Shown: one piece after another, positions 7,443-15,356 of the stretch | Numbering within the stretch: position 1 is the stretch's first letter | How the letters are laid out: each line of letters starts with the position of its first letter | Source: an uncultured Polaribacter sp. | GTDB lineage: Bacteria; Bacteroidota; Bacteroidia; Flavobacteriales; Flavobacteriaceae | DNA: 22,325 bases | Assembly (NCBI GenBank): GCA_937936695.1 | Contig: CALHCK010000014.1 | Coordinates: 1 to 22,325 of the forward strand | Reading direction: 5' to 3' | The notes under the pieces: model-generated | Told to the model about the DNA's origin: nothing | The model's input: the letters and a program-made list of their open reading frames with translations, nothing else | Database searches by the model: none | Position numbers and translations under genes: made by a program

Positions 7443-7856
7443 TATAGAAGAAAGAAAAATAGAAAATAGACCTTTATTTGAGGCTATTTTGAAATCCCAT
7501 GGTCATTCTTTGGAATTCTTCTATTTTTTCTTCTAATTTTTTTAAATTAATTTCAGTTATATATTGTCTATGTTTAGCTACTAATAATTGAGTCCCTAAT
7601 TCAAAAGATGAACCCAAAGAAATATCTATGTAATGACTAAAAGATTTATTAGTTCTTGAAGAACCTTCTGCTATATTACTAGGCATAGAAACAGAACATC
7701 TACTCATTTGAGCGCTTAAATCATATCTTTCGTGTCTAGGAAACTCTAAAAGAATATCAGAAATATCGTTTGTAATTTCTAAACTAAGTTTCCAAATCTT
7801 TAAGTTCTTGTAATTATGTCTTTGTTTTAAAACCATCTTTTTTCTCTTTTTCTATA
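7443..7856. repeat. Imperfect complementary ends flanking the IVP gene
   Basis: The plus-strand segment 7443-7462, starting TATAGAAGAAAG, can pair antiparallel with 7837-7856, ending TTTTTCTATA. Of 20 positions I count 15 Watson-Crick pairs and 2 that would be G-U in RNA. The outermost seven are perfect, and a further broken match extends to 7439 and 7860. The two segments lie just outside the IVP stop and start. Because both are low-complexity purine or pyrimidine tracts, chance pairing is a real alternative. Confidence 0.35.
7474..7836 (-). CDS. Four-helix-bundle protein of the 23S rRNA intervening-sequence (IVP) family
   Basis: This 120-residue protein belongs to the 'four helix bundle' family (TIGR02436, S23/IVP). 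The core signature is seen as YKNLKIWKLSLEI (9-21), FPRHERYDLSAQMSRCSVSMPSNIAEGSSR (32-61, with SMPSNIAEG at 50-58) and IDISLGSSFELGTQL (70-84). The family was first found in intervening sequences of 23S rRNA genes and shares its fold with the Avd accessory protein of diversity-generating retroelements; no enzymatic activity is known. Here it lies inside a beta-oxidation operon, 34 bp after fadA and 51 bp before fadE, with no sequence link to fatty-acid metabolism. The flanks are purine-rich on one side and pyrimidine-rich on the other and can partly base-pair, suggesting that it arrived as a small inserted unit. Confidence 0.93.
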   Translation of the reverse strand: MVLKQRHNYKNLKIWKLSLEITNDISDILLEFPRHERYDLSAQMSRCSVSMPSNIAEGSSRTNKSFSHYIDISLGSSFELGTQLLVAKHRQYITEINLKKLEEKIEEFQRMTMGFQNSLK

Positions 7857-7870
7857 CTCTCTTTTCTCTT

Positions 7871-9061
7871 TTAAGAAAGAAATTCGAAGATACCGGCAGC
7901 GCCTTGTCCAGTTCCTACACACATAGTTACCATTCCATATTTATTATTCATGTTGCGTTTACGCATTTCGTCAAAAAGCTGTACCGATAATTTTGCGCCT
8001 GTACAGCCTAATGGATGCCCTAAAGCAATAGCACCTCCGTTAACATTAACAATCTCTTGGTTAATGTTAAGCTCTCTCATTACTGCAAGAGATTGAGAAG
8101 CAAAAGCTTCATTTAGCTCTATTAAATCAATATCATTTTGTTGTAAACCAGCTTGTTTTAAAGCTTTAGGTATGGCTGCAACAGGTCCAATACCCATAAT
8201 TCTTGGTTCTACACCAGCAGCGGCATAATTTACCATTCTTGCAATAGGCTCTATGTTTAATTCTTTTACCATTTCTTCACTCATCACCATTACAAAAGCA
8301 GCACCATCACTCATTTGAGAAGAGTTACCTGCGGTAACACTTCCGCCAGCAGCAAATACAGGTCTTAATTTATTTAAAACTGCCACATTTGTACCTTGTC
8401 TAGGACCTTCGTCTTTAGTAACCGTATATTTTTTTGTTTGCTTTTTTCCATTTTCATCTAAAAAAGTTTGAGAAACTTCTATAGGTGCTATTTGATCTTG
8501 AAAGCGATTTTCTGCTTGTGCTTTTAATGCCTTCATATGAGAATTAAAAGCAAATTCGTCTTGGTCTTCTCTAGATATTTTAAATTGATTAGCAACTGCC
8601 TCTGCGGTATTTCCCATACCCCAATAATAATCTGCATGACCAGATTTTATAGTGTCGTAATTTAATTCTGGTTTAAAACCAGTCATGGGTACAGAACTCA
8701 TACTTTCTGCACCACCTGCAATAATACAATTAGCCATACCTGCTTGAATTTTAGCAGCTGCCATGGCAATAGTTTCTAATCCTGATGAACAAAAACGATT
8801 AACTGTTACTCCAGGAACATCTACAGAGTTTAACCCAATTAAAGATATAAAACGAGCCATATTTAACCCTTGTGAACCCTCTGGCATTGCATTACCAACA
8901 ATAACATCATCTATACGTTTGACGTCTAAATTTGGCAATTCTTTCATCATGTACTGAATAGTTTCTGCTCCTAATTCATCTGCTCTTTTAAAACGGAAAA
9001 GTCCTTTTGGTGCTTTACCAACTGCGGTTCTGTATGCTTTTACTATATATGCTGTTTTCAT
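7871..9061 (-). CDS. fadA: Acetyl-CoA C-acyltransferase (3-ketoacyl-CoA thiolase)
   Basis: The thiolase cleaves 3-ketoacyl-CoA with CoA to acetyl-CoA and a shortened acyl-CoA, the last step of each beta-oxidation cycle. The 396-residue length is normal. The catalytic triad of the family is present: nucleophile Cys91 in NRFCSSGLE, His349 in GGAIALGHPLGCTGA, and Cys381 in MCVGTGQGAAG. The characteristic AGGAESMSSVPM segment also occurs. The gene starts 4 bp after the fadN stop, so the two are co-transcribed and their products probably act as a complex, as in other trifunctional beta-oxidation systems. The order fadN-fadA-fadE matches the Bacillus subtilis operon except for the IVP gene in between. 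Confidence 0.96.
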   Translation of the reverse strand: MKTAYIVKAYRTAVGKAPKGLFRFKRADELGAETIQYMMKELPNLDVKRIDDVIVGNAMPEGSQGLNMARFISLIGLNSVDVPGVTVNRFCSSGLETIAMAAAKIQAGMANCIIAGGAESMSSVPMTGFKPELNYDTIKSGHADYYWGMGNTAEAVANQFKISREDQDEFAFNSHMKALKAQAENRFQDQIAPIEVSQTFLDENGKKQTKKYTVTKDEGPRQGTNVAVLNKLRPVFAAGGSVTAGNSSQMSDGAAFVMVMSEEMVKELNIEPIARMVNYAAAGVEPRIMGIGPVAAIPKALKQAGLQQNDIDLIELNEAFASQSLAVMRELNINQEIVNVNGGAIALGHPLGCTGAKLSVQLFDEMRKRNMNNKYGMVTMCVGTGQGAAGIFEFLS

Positions 9062-9065
9062 AATT

Positions 9066-11471
9066 TTAATTTCTTAAAGGTTTACCTGTTTTTAACATGT
9101 GCTGAATCCTTTCTAAGGTTTTTCTTTCTGTACAAAGAGATAAAAAGGCTTCTCTTTCAATATCTAGTAAATATTGTTCGGTAACCAATGTGGGTTCAGA
9201 TAAGTCTCCACCAGCCATTACATAAGCTAATTTATTTGCAATTTTTTGGTCGTGTTCAGAAATGTATTTAGAGTGCTCCATAGAGTCTGTACCTACTAAA
9301 AACATTCCTAAGGCTTGTTTACCTAGTACTTTTACATCTTTTCTTTTAGCAGGTTGTGTATAACCACTTTCTGCCATTAATTTTGCATGTGCCTTTGCTG
9401 TAGCTATTTGTCGATTTTTATTGACAACAATTACATCTTTACCTTTTTGCAATAGACCTAAATCAAAAGCTTCGTATGCAGAAGTTGATACTTTTGCCAT
9501 ACCAATGGTTAAGAAGTTTTCTTGTAACACATTAAGTTCTACATCTCCCTTAATAAAAGAATCTGACGCTCTTAAAGCCATTTCTTTAGAGCCACCACCA
9601 CCAGGAATAACACCAACACCAAACTCTACTAACCCCATGTAAGTTTCTGCTGCAGCAACAACTTTATCTGCGTGTAAAGATAATTCGCAACCACCACCCA
9701 AAGCCATACCATGCGGTGCAGAAATTGTTGGTATAGATGAGTATCGCATACGCATCATGGTATCTTGAAAATATTTAATAGCATAATTTAACTCGTCATA
9801 TTCTTGCTCTACTGCCATCATAAAAATCATACCAATGTTAGCACCTACAGAAAAGTTTGCAGCTTGATTTCCTACAACTAACCCCTGAAAATCTTTTTCA
9901 GCTAAATCAATACCTTTATTTATTCCTGCTAAAACATCGCCTCCAATAGTGTTCATTTTAGATTGAAATTCGATATTTAAAATACCATCTCCAATATCTT
10001 CTATAACTACACCAGAGTTTTTAAATACTTGATTCGATTTTCTAATATTATCTAAAATAATAAAAGCATCTTGTCCTGGTTTTTTAGCTTGCTCTTTTTT
10101 AGGAATGTCATAAAAATAAGTAGCTCCATTTTTAACAGAATAAAAAGATGTTTCTCCTGCATTTACCATTTCTGTAACCCAAGTAGCAGGTTCATGTCCT
10201 TCAGCTTTCATTAACTCAATTCCTTTTGCAACGCCAACAGCATCCCAAATTTCAAAAGGACCGTTTTCCCAACCAAAACCAGCTTTCATAGCATCATCTA
10301 TCTTGTAAAGCTCGTCAGATATTTCAGGTATTCTGTTTTGTACATATGCAAACATTGCTGCAAAATTCTTTCTATAAAATTCTCCTGCTTTGTCTTTTCC
10401 GCTTACTAAAATTTTAAATCTATCAATAGGCTTATCTATTGTTTTGGTAAGTTCTAGTGTAGCAAATTTTGCTCTTTTAGAAGCACGATACTCCATCGTG
10501 TCTAAATCTAGTGTTAAGATTTCTTTTTTACCTTCAGCATTTACAGTTTTTTTATAAAAACCTTGTCCTGTTTTGCTTCCTAGCCATTTATTTTCCATCA
10601 TTGTACTAATAAAAGCAGGTAGTTTAAAAAGTTCATGAGCTTCATCGGTAGGGCAATTTTCATAAATTCCGTTAGCAACGTGTACCAGCGTGTCTAAACC
10701 AACAACATCTACTGTTCTAAAAGTAGCAGATTTTGGACGGCCAATAACTGGGCCTGTTAACTTGTCTACTTCTTCTACTGTTAAGCCTAATTCTTTTACT
10801 TGATGAAATAATGACTGAATACCAAAAATTCCAATTCTATTACCTATAAAAGCAGGAGTGTCTTTAGCTAAAACAGCAGTTTTACCTAAGAACTTTTCTC
10901 CATACATCATTAAAAAATCGGTAACCTCTTTTTTACAATCAGGACCAGGAACTACCTCAAAAAGTTTTAAATATCTTGGAGGATTAAAAAAATGAGTTAC
11001 CGCAAAGTGTTGTTTAAAATCATCACTTCTTCCTTCGTTCATAAACTGTATAGGAATACCAGAAGTATTAGAAGAAATAATAGTACCTGGAGTTCTGTGT
11101 TTTTCTACTTTTTCGAAAACAGATTTTTTAATATCTAAGCGTTCTACAACTACTTCCATTATCCAGTCTACATCTGCTATTTTAGCAATATCATCTTCTA
11201 GATTTCCTGTAGTAATTCTATTCGCAAATTTTTGACTATAAATAGGAGATGGTTTCGACTTTAATGAAGCCTTTAAAGCATCATTAACCAATCGGTTACG
11301 TACTATTTTGTTGTCTAGGGTAAGTCCTTTTGCTTTTTCTTTTTCGTTTAATTCTCTTGGAACAATGTCCAATAAAAGAACTTCTACGCCAATATTGGCA
11401 AAATGACAGGCAATGCCACTACCCATAATTCCAGAGCCAATTATTGCTATTTTTTTAATTCTTCTTGCCAT
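9066..11471 (-). CDS. fadN: 3-hydroxyacyl-CoA dehydrogenase / enoyl-CoA hydratase fusion (FadN type)
   Basis: This bifunctional protein hydrates enoyl-CoA and oxidises 3-hydroxyacyl-CoA with NAD+. In its 801 residues the domain order is reversed relative to E. coli FadB. The N-terminal NAD-binding Rossmann domain (GSGIMG, 12-17) and dehydrogenase region with catalytic His160 in THFFNPPRYLKLFEVV come first. A second dehydrogenase C-terminal domain with FGWENGPFEIWD follows, and then a C-terminal crotonase domain. In the crotonase part Glu596 (GGGCELSLHAD) and Glu616 (GLVEFGVGVIPGGGG) correspond to the two hydratase glutamates of crotonase and keep their 20-residue spacing. This order and length resemble Bacillus FadN (about 789 residues). 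The gene lies 26 bp after marR and 4 bp before fadA in one operon. Confidence 0.96.
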   Translation of the reverse strand: MARRIKKIAIIGSGIMGSGIACHFANIGVEVLLLDIVPRELNEKEKAKGLTLDNKIVRNRLVNDALKASLKSKPSPIYSQKFANRITTGNLEDDIAKIADVDWIMEVVVERLDIKKSVFEKVEKHRTPGTIISSNTSGIPIQFMNEGRSDDFKQHFAVTHFFNPPRYLKLFEVVPGPDCKKEVTDFLMMYGEKFLGKTAVLAKDTPAFIGNRIGIFGIQSLFHQVKELGLTVEEVDKLTGPVIGRPKSATFRTVDVVGLDTLVHVANGIYENCPTDEAHELFKLPAFISTMMENKWLGSKTGQGFYKKTVNAEGKKEILTLDLDTMEYRASKRAKFATLELTKTIDKPIDRFKILVSGKDKAGEFYRKNFAAMFAYVQNRIPEISDELYKIDDAMKAGFGWENGPFEIWDAVGVAKGIELMKAEGHEPATWVTEMVNAGETSFYSVKNGATYFYDIPKKEQAKKPGQDAFIILDNIRKSNQVFKNSGVVIEDIGDGILNIEFQSKMNTIGGDVLAGINKGIDLAEKDFQGLVVGNQAANFSVGANIGMIFMMAVEQEYDELNYAIKYFQDTMMRMRYSSIPTISAPHGMALGGGCELSLHADKVVAAAETYMGLVEFGVGVIPGGGGSKEMALRASDSFIKGDVELNVLQENFLTIGMAKVSTSAYEAFDLGLLQKGKDVIVVNKNRQIATAKAHAKLMAESGYTQPAKRKDVKVLGKQALGMFLVGTDSMEHSKYISEHDQKIANKLAYVMAGGDLSEPTLVTEQYLLDIEREAFLSLCTERKTLERIQHMLKTGKPLRN

Positions 11472-11497
11472 TAGTTAATTGTTTTACAAGTTTGTTA

Positions 11498-11941
11498 TTA
11501 ATGATTACTATAAATTTCTTTATTAGTAATTAATTTATTTATTGTTGTTGTTACTTTAAAAAAACCTTCTAACTCTTTGTTAGAGACTGCTTTAGAAACC
11601 GCATCATTAAATTGTATAACATGCCCTTTAGATATTTTTCTCATGTTTTTTCCTTGCTCTGTTAATTTAATGATAACGCTTCTGCCGTCATCAGGGTTTT
11701 TAGTTCTGTATATAGTTCCTTTATCTTCCATAGTTTTTAAAATTCTAGAAAGACTTGTAGGCTCCATGCCCATTAAAGGTCCTAAAGCAGTAGAAGGAGT
11801 GCCTTTTTCTTTATCAACATTTAAAAGAACAAAAGCAGTAGCCATAGTACTATTGTACTGTAAAGCTTGCTCGTTATACATTTTTGCAACGGCTTGCCAT
11901 GTAGCTCTTAATTGATGATCTATTGTTTTGTCTCTATCCAT
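11498..11941 (-). CDS. MarR-family transcriptional regulator of the fad operon
   Basis: This 147-residue winged-helix regulator shows the MarR layout: helical dimerisation ends (about 5-45 and 105-145), a recognition helix region (TPSTALGPLMGMEPTSLSRILKTMEDKG, about 48-75) and the wing with NPDDGRSVIIKLTEQG (82-97). It is the first gene of the marR-fadN-fadA-IVP-fadE operon and would sense a lipid-like or acyl-CoA ligand, by inference from its context. A pair of near-identical 12-bp palindromes lies 25-64 bp upstream of its start, and an exact -7 box ends 5 bp before the ATG. This suggests autoregulation and a leaderless or near-leaderless message. MarR members can act as repressors or activators; repression relieved by fatty acids is the simplest model. 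Confidence 0.93.
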   Translation of the reverse strand: MDRDKTIDHQLRATWQAVAKMYNEQALQYNSTMATAFVLLNVDKEKGTPSTALGPLMGMEPTSLSRILKTMEDKGTIYRTKNPDDGRSVIIKLTEQGKNMRKISKGHVIQFNDAVSKAVSNKELEGFFKVTTTINKLITNKEIYSNH

Positions 11942-11946
11942 TTACC

Positions 11947-11954
11947 CAAATATA
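11947..11954 (-). promoter_or_regulatory. -7 promoter box (TATATTTG) of the marR-fad operon
   Basis: Read on the minus strand, the sequence is an exact TAnnTTTG box ending only 5 bp before the marR ATG. Transcription should therefore begin at or within a few bases of the start codon. No TTTG is present at the -33 position; the operator dyad occupies that region, consistent with weak, regulator-dependent promoter activity. Confidence 0.5.
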
Positions 11955-11955
11955 A

Positions 11956-12015
11956 TAAAATTTACTATGCATGCATAATAAATAACAATAAATTATGCGT
12001 GCATAGTAAATTTTA
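11956..12015. promoter_or_regulatory. Two-site operator dyad, probable MarR binding region
   Basis: Two 24-bp arms (11956-11979 and 11992-12015) are inverted copies of each other with a single mismatch and a 12-bp spacer. Each arm contains its own palindrome: TATGCATGCATA at 11966-11977, which is perfect, and TATGCGTGCATA at 11994-12005, with one central mismatch. Their centres are 28 bp apart. The left site extends to a 22-bp palindrome with one mismatched pair (11961-11982). Short perfect palindromes upstream of a marR gene are the usual form of MarR operators. The dyad could also form an RNA hairpin at the end of the upstream same-strand gene, but it has no adjacent U-run. Confidence 0.75.
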
Positions 12016-12048
12016 ACAAAAAAATTAGAAATTTAAAAGAGAGAGTAG

Positions 12049-12072
12049 AAGCAATAAAATTATTTATTGCTT
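12049..12072 (-). terminator. Weak hairpin overlapping the stop of the T9SS substrate gene
   Basis: A perfect 10-bp inverted repeat (AAGCAATAAA at 12049-12058, TTTATTGCTT at 12063-12072, loop ATTA) spans the stop codon at 12064-12066. No U-run follows directly in the minus direction; the next bases are CUACUCUCUC. Its role as a terminator is therefore uncertain. Confidence 0.35.
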
Positions 12073-12954
12073 TAGTATCTTGGTTGTTTTTTTCCCTTTA
12101 AGGTTAGATATTTCTAAAATATAAATACCGCTATTTAAAAAAGAAAGGTCTAATGTTATATTTGAAGAAGAGGATTGTTCTTTTAAGAGAGAACCCGATA
12201 CAGAAAGTATTTTTACAGTTATATTTTCTGTGTTTGTAATAGTTAAAATATCTTTAACAGGATTAGGGTATATTTTTATTGATGAAAAATTAAAATTTTT
12301 AGTACTTAAAACTGTTGCACAATCGTTAGGGTTATCTATGTTACCCCAACAAAAAAGGCTTGAACCTGAACTAAGAGCATCGCTGGTGGAGTATGGATAG
12401 ACAACACCTAAATCAGTTCCAATTCCTTCTGTATAATCAGCAGTATTTGTGTTAAAATTATATTGTTTTCTTCCGTCTTGCGTTATTGTTATATTTTCTA
12501 AAATTATATTCTCAATAAAAACATAAGGATGGTTTTTTAGAGTGTCACCTTTTTTAAGATTAAAATCACAAACTAAGTATTCTTTATATTCACGGTTATC
12601 AACTCGATCTGTATAAACATATACTTTTTTTTCAAGAATGTCCTCCCTAACAAATTCATAAAGATATTCAAAGTTGTCATTATTTACATAATAAGGAGGA
12701 TCAATACATATAGGATTTTCTTCTGGAAATCTATTTCCTTGAATAGGGAGCTTTTTTATTTTTTTATAGATTTTGTTGTTTATAATGGTATCTGAATCAA
12801 TTTGATATCTTCTATGGTTAAAAGAGCAAAATCCAACACCTTCATAATCAGATACATCCCAATAAGACCCTTCTTTGATAACAGGTTCATATTCTTGAGA
12901 AATTAAATTAGTGATAGAAAATAGAAAAGAAATAAAAAGTATTTTTTTTAGCAT
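12064..12954 (-). CDS. Secreted protein with type IX secretion (Por) C-terminal sorting domain
   Basis: The 296-residue protein has a Sec signal peptide (MLKKILFISFLFSITNLISQ, cleavage likely after residue 18-20). Its C-terminal type A sorting domain (about 226-296) begins IKIYPNPVKDILTI, continues with NSGIYILEI and ends with the basic KKTTKILKQ, as in TIGR04183. The protein should therefore cross the outer membrane by the type IX system and be released or anchored at the surface. The middle part (about 20-220) has several tyrosine-, aspartate- and asparagine-rich beta-type segments and the short motif GIGTDLGVVYP, often seen in such flavobacterial proteins. I see no enzymatic motif and do not recognise the domain. 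It is transcribed alone on the minus strand; marR begins 122 bp downstream. Confidence 0.88.
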   Translation of the reverse strand: MLKKILFISFLFSITNLISQEYEPVIKEGSYWDVSDYEGVGFCSFNHRRYQIDSDTIINNKIYKKIKKLPIQGNRFPEENPICIDPPYYVNNDNFEYLYEFVREDILEKKVYVYTDRVDNREYKEYLVCDFNLKKGDTLKNHPYVFIENIILENITITQDGRKQYNFNTNTADYTEGIGTDLGVVYPYSTSDALSSGSSLFCWGNIDNPNDCATVLSTKNFNFSSIKIYPNPVKDILTITNTENITVKILSVSGSLLKEQSSSSNITLDLSFLNSGIYILEISNLKGKKTTKILKQ

Positions 12955-13054
12955 AATTTTTTCTTTAAAGATACTATTTTTTTTAAAAATTAAAATAGTA
13001 ATTTAATACTGTAACAAATTGATTACTTAGATAACTAATAACACATTAAATATG

Positions 13055-13062
13055 TAAGTTTG
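13055..13062 (+). promoter_or_regulatory. -7 promoter box (TAAGTTTG) of the natAB-mscS-regulator operon
   Basis: This is an exact TAnnTTTG match 35 bp before the ATP-binding-protein start, giving a leader of about 28-30 nt. No TTTG -33 element is found at the 19-21 bp spacing. It is the best promoter candidate in the 143-bp divergent gap. Confidence 0.5.
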
Positions 13063-13097
13063 TACACCTCTAAATTTTTAAAAACGACAATAACTAG

Positions 13098-14027
13098 ATG
13101 GACAATTTATTAGAAATTACCAATGTTGTAAAAAAATATGGAAATTTTACAGCCCTAAACAATGTGTCTTTACAAATACCCAAAGGAAGTGTTTATGGTT
13201 TGTTAGGGCCTAATGGAGCAGGAAAAACATCATTAATAAGAATTATAAACCAAATAACAAAGCCAGATAGTGGTACCGTTTTTTTAGACGGTGAGGCTTT
13301 GGAACCACAGCATGTAGAGCAAATTGGTTACCTGCCAGAAGAACGTGGTTTGTATAAATCTATGAAAGTAGGAGAGCAGGCTTTGTATTTAGCTCAATTA
13401 AAAGGTTTAAGTAAAAATGAAGCTAAAAAAAGATTGAAATATTGGTTTGATAAATTTGATATTGCTGCTTGGTGGGACAAAAAAATAGAAGAACTCTCTA
13501 AGGGGATGGCACAAAAAGTACAATTTATTGTTACTGTTTTACATCAACCTAAATTATTAATTTTTGATGAACCCTTTTCTGGTTTCGATCCTATAAATGC
13601 GCAACTAATAGCACAAGAAATTTTAGAATTAAGAGATAAAGGAGCAACTATTATTTTTTCGACACATAGAATGGAGTCTGTAGAAGAAATGTGCGATGAA
13701 ATAGCTTTGATAAACAAGTCTAATAAAATTTTAGACGGAAAATTAACAGACATTAAAAGTGCCTACAAAACCAATACGTTTCAGGTAGGTTTAAAAACAG
13801 ATTTTTCTACTGAAGTTACCAATACTTTAAAAGAAAACTTTGAGGTTTTTCCGGCAGATTTTAAATTATTAAATAATGAGCTTACCTTAAATGTTAAATT
13901 AACAAATGGTGCTACTACAAACGATTTGTTGGGGTACATAACAACAAAAGGAAGTGTACAGCATTTTGTAGAAATACTACCTAGTGCAAATGATATTTTT
14001 ATACAAGCAATTAGAGAAAATAGCTAA
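13098..14027 (+). CDS. ABC transporter ATP-binding protein (NatA-like)
   Basis: The nucleotide-binding subunit of an ABC-2 type exporter. Its 309 residues contain Walker A GPNGAGKTS (37-45), the Q-loop region after NQITKPDSG, signature LSKGMAQ (133-139), Walker B LLIFDEPFSGFDP (153-165) and the switch histidine in IIFSTHRMES (near residue 188). The C-terminal part (about 230-309) is the DUF4162-type accessory domain usual in this subfamily. Its partner permease begins 3 bp after its stop. This family includes the Na+ exporter NatAB of Bacillus as well as drug and lipid exporters, so the substrate is unknown. Confidence 0.93.
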   Translation: MDNLLEITNVVKKYGNFTALNNVSLQIPKGSVYGLLGPNGAGKTSLIRIINQITKPDSGTVFLDGEALEPQHVEQIGYLPEERGLYKSMKVGEQALYLAQLKGLSKNEAKKRLKYWFDKFDIAAWWDKKIEELSKGMAQKVQFIVTVLHQPKLLIFDEPFSGFDPINAQLIAQEILELRDKGATIIFSTHRMESVEEMCDEIALINKSNKILDGKLTDIKSAYKTNTFQVGLKTDFSTEVTNTLKENFEVFPADFKLLNNELTLNVKLTNGATTNDLLGYITTKGSVQHFVEILPSANDIFIQAIRENS

Positions 14028-14030
14028 TAG

Positions 14031-15356
14031 ATGAAAAAATTACAACTAATTATTAAAAGAGAATTTTTAGCTAAAATTAGAAACAAATCTTTTATTGTAA
14101 TGACGTTTTTAAGTCCGCTTTTAATGGTAGGAATGGGAGCGTTGGTTTATTTTTTAATGCAAAAAAATGATGATAAAATAAAGAAAATTGTTTTTGTTGA
14201 TGATTCTGGTTTGTTTACAAAATTAGATTTTAAAGATACTAAAACGGTTAAATATGTAGATTATACTGCTTTGGGAGTTGATTTAACAAAAGAAAAAGTA
14301 CAAAAAGGTACTTACTACGGAGCATTACTAATTCCTAAGCAAGATAGTTTAGAGCTATTAGCAAAGTCTGTTGTGTTTTATTCTAAAAAATCGCCCAATT
14401 TATCTCTAGTTAAATCGTTAGAAAATAGAATTTCGCGTAAAATTAGAAATCAAAAACTAAATAATTTAGGTATTGATCTACAAAAAATTAAAGCCTCTAA
14501 AATTAAAACAGTTATTAAAATGTTTAATTTTTCTGGCGAGCAATCATCAAAAACAAAAAAATGGTTAAAAATTGGTTTGGGTGCTTTAGCAGGGTATTTA
14601 TTAATGATGTTTGTAATGATTTACGGTACTTCTGTAATGAGAAGCGTTATTGAAGAAAAAACCAGTAGAATTATAGAGGTTATAGTATCGTCTGTAAAAC
14701 CTTTTCAGTTAATGTTAGGTAAAATTATAGGTAATGCAACAGCAGGTTTATTGCAGTTTTGTATTTGGGGTGTTTTTTTGTTGATTATTTTAACTGTTGC
14801 TTCCGCTATTTTTGGTGTAGATATTTTAGAAATGCAAAAAGCCAGATTTTCTGAAGAGCAATTACAGGTTATGAAAAATGTAACTGTAGGTGCTAATGAA
14901 CAGTTAATGATGCAGGAGATTTTAGAACTTCCTATTTTAAAAATGTTTGTGCTTTTTCTGTTTTACTTTTTAGGTGGTTTTATGTTGTACAGTTCTTTAT
15001 TTGCAGCAGTTGGTGCAGCTGTAGATAATGAAACGGATACTCAGCAATTTACTTTTCCTATTATGATTCCTTTAATATTGGCTGTATATGTAGGCTTTGC
15101 AACAGTAAGTAATGATCCGCATGGTACTATTGCAGTATTGTTCTCTTACATACCATTTACTAGCCCAATTGTTATGTTAATGCGGGTGCCTTTTGGGGTT
15201 TCTTGGGTAGAGTTATTGGTTTCTATGCTAATTTTAATAGCTACCTTTATGCTTATGGTTTGGTTAGCGGCTAAAATATATAGAGTAGGAATTTTAATGT
15301 ACGGTAAAAAAGCAAGTTATAAAGACATGTATAAATGGATTAAATACAAAGGATAG
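14031..15356 (+). CDS. ABC-2 type permease (NatB-like)
   Basis: The membrane subunit pairing with the preceding ATPase. The 441 residues have the ABC2_membrane_3 layout: a short cytoplasmic amphipathic start (LIIKREFLAKIRNKSF), one membrane helix (about 21-43), a large non-membrane domain (about 45-180, extracytoplasmic), then a bundle of five or so helices to about residue 425. The conserved stretch EEKTSRIIEVIVSSVKPFQ after the second helix is typical of the family and contacts the ATPase. It follows natA by 3 bp, and its TAG stop directly abuts the ATG of the mscS-like gene, so all three are translated from one message. The substrate cannot be inferred. Confidence 0.92.
   Translation: MKKLQLIIKREFLAKIRNKSFIVMTFLSPLLMVGMGALVYFLMQKNDDKIKKIVFVDDSGLFTKLDFKDTKTVKYVDYTALGVDLTKEKVQKGTYYGALLIPKQDSLELLAKSVVFYSKKSPNLSLVKSLENRISRKIRNQKLNNLGIDLQKIKASKIKTVIKMFNFSGEQSSKTKKWLKIGLGALAGYLLMMFVMIYGTSVMRSVIEEKTSRIIEVIVSSVKPFQLMLGKIIGNATAGLLQFCIWGVFLLIILTVASAIFGVDILEMQKARFSEEQLQVMKNVTVGANEQLMMQEILELPILKMFVLFLFYFLGGFMLYSSLFAAVGAAVDNETDTQQFTFPIMIPLILAVYVGFATVSNDPHGTIAVLFSYIPFTSPIVMLMRVPFGVSWVELLVSMLILIATFMLMVWLAAKIYRVGILMYGKKASYKDMYKWIKYKG

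Noticed and set aside
11956..12015. The marR-upstream dyad as a terminator of the T9SS substrate gene
   Set aside because: There is no adjacent U-run, the loop is 12 nt, and each arm is itself a short palindrome, which fits protein-binding sites better than a terminator stem.
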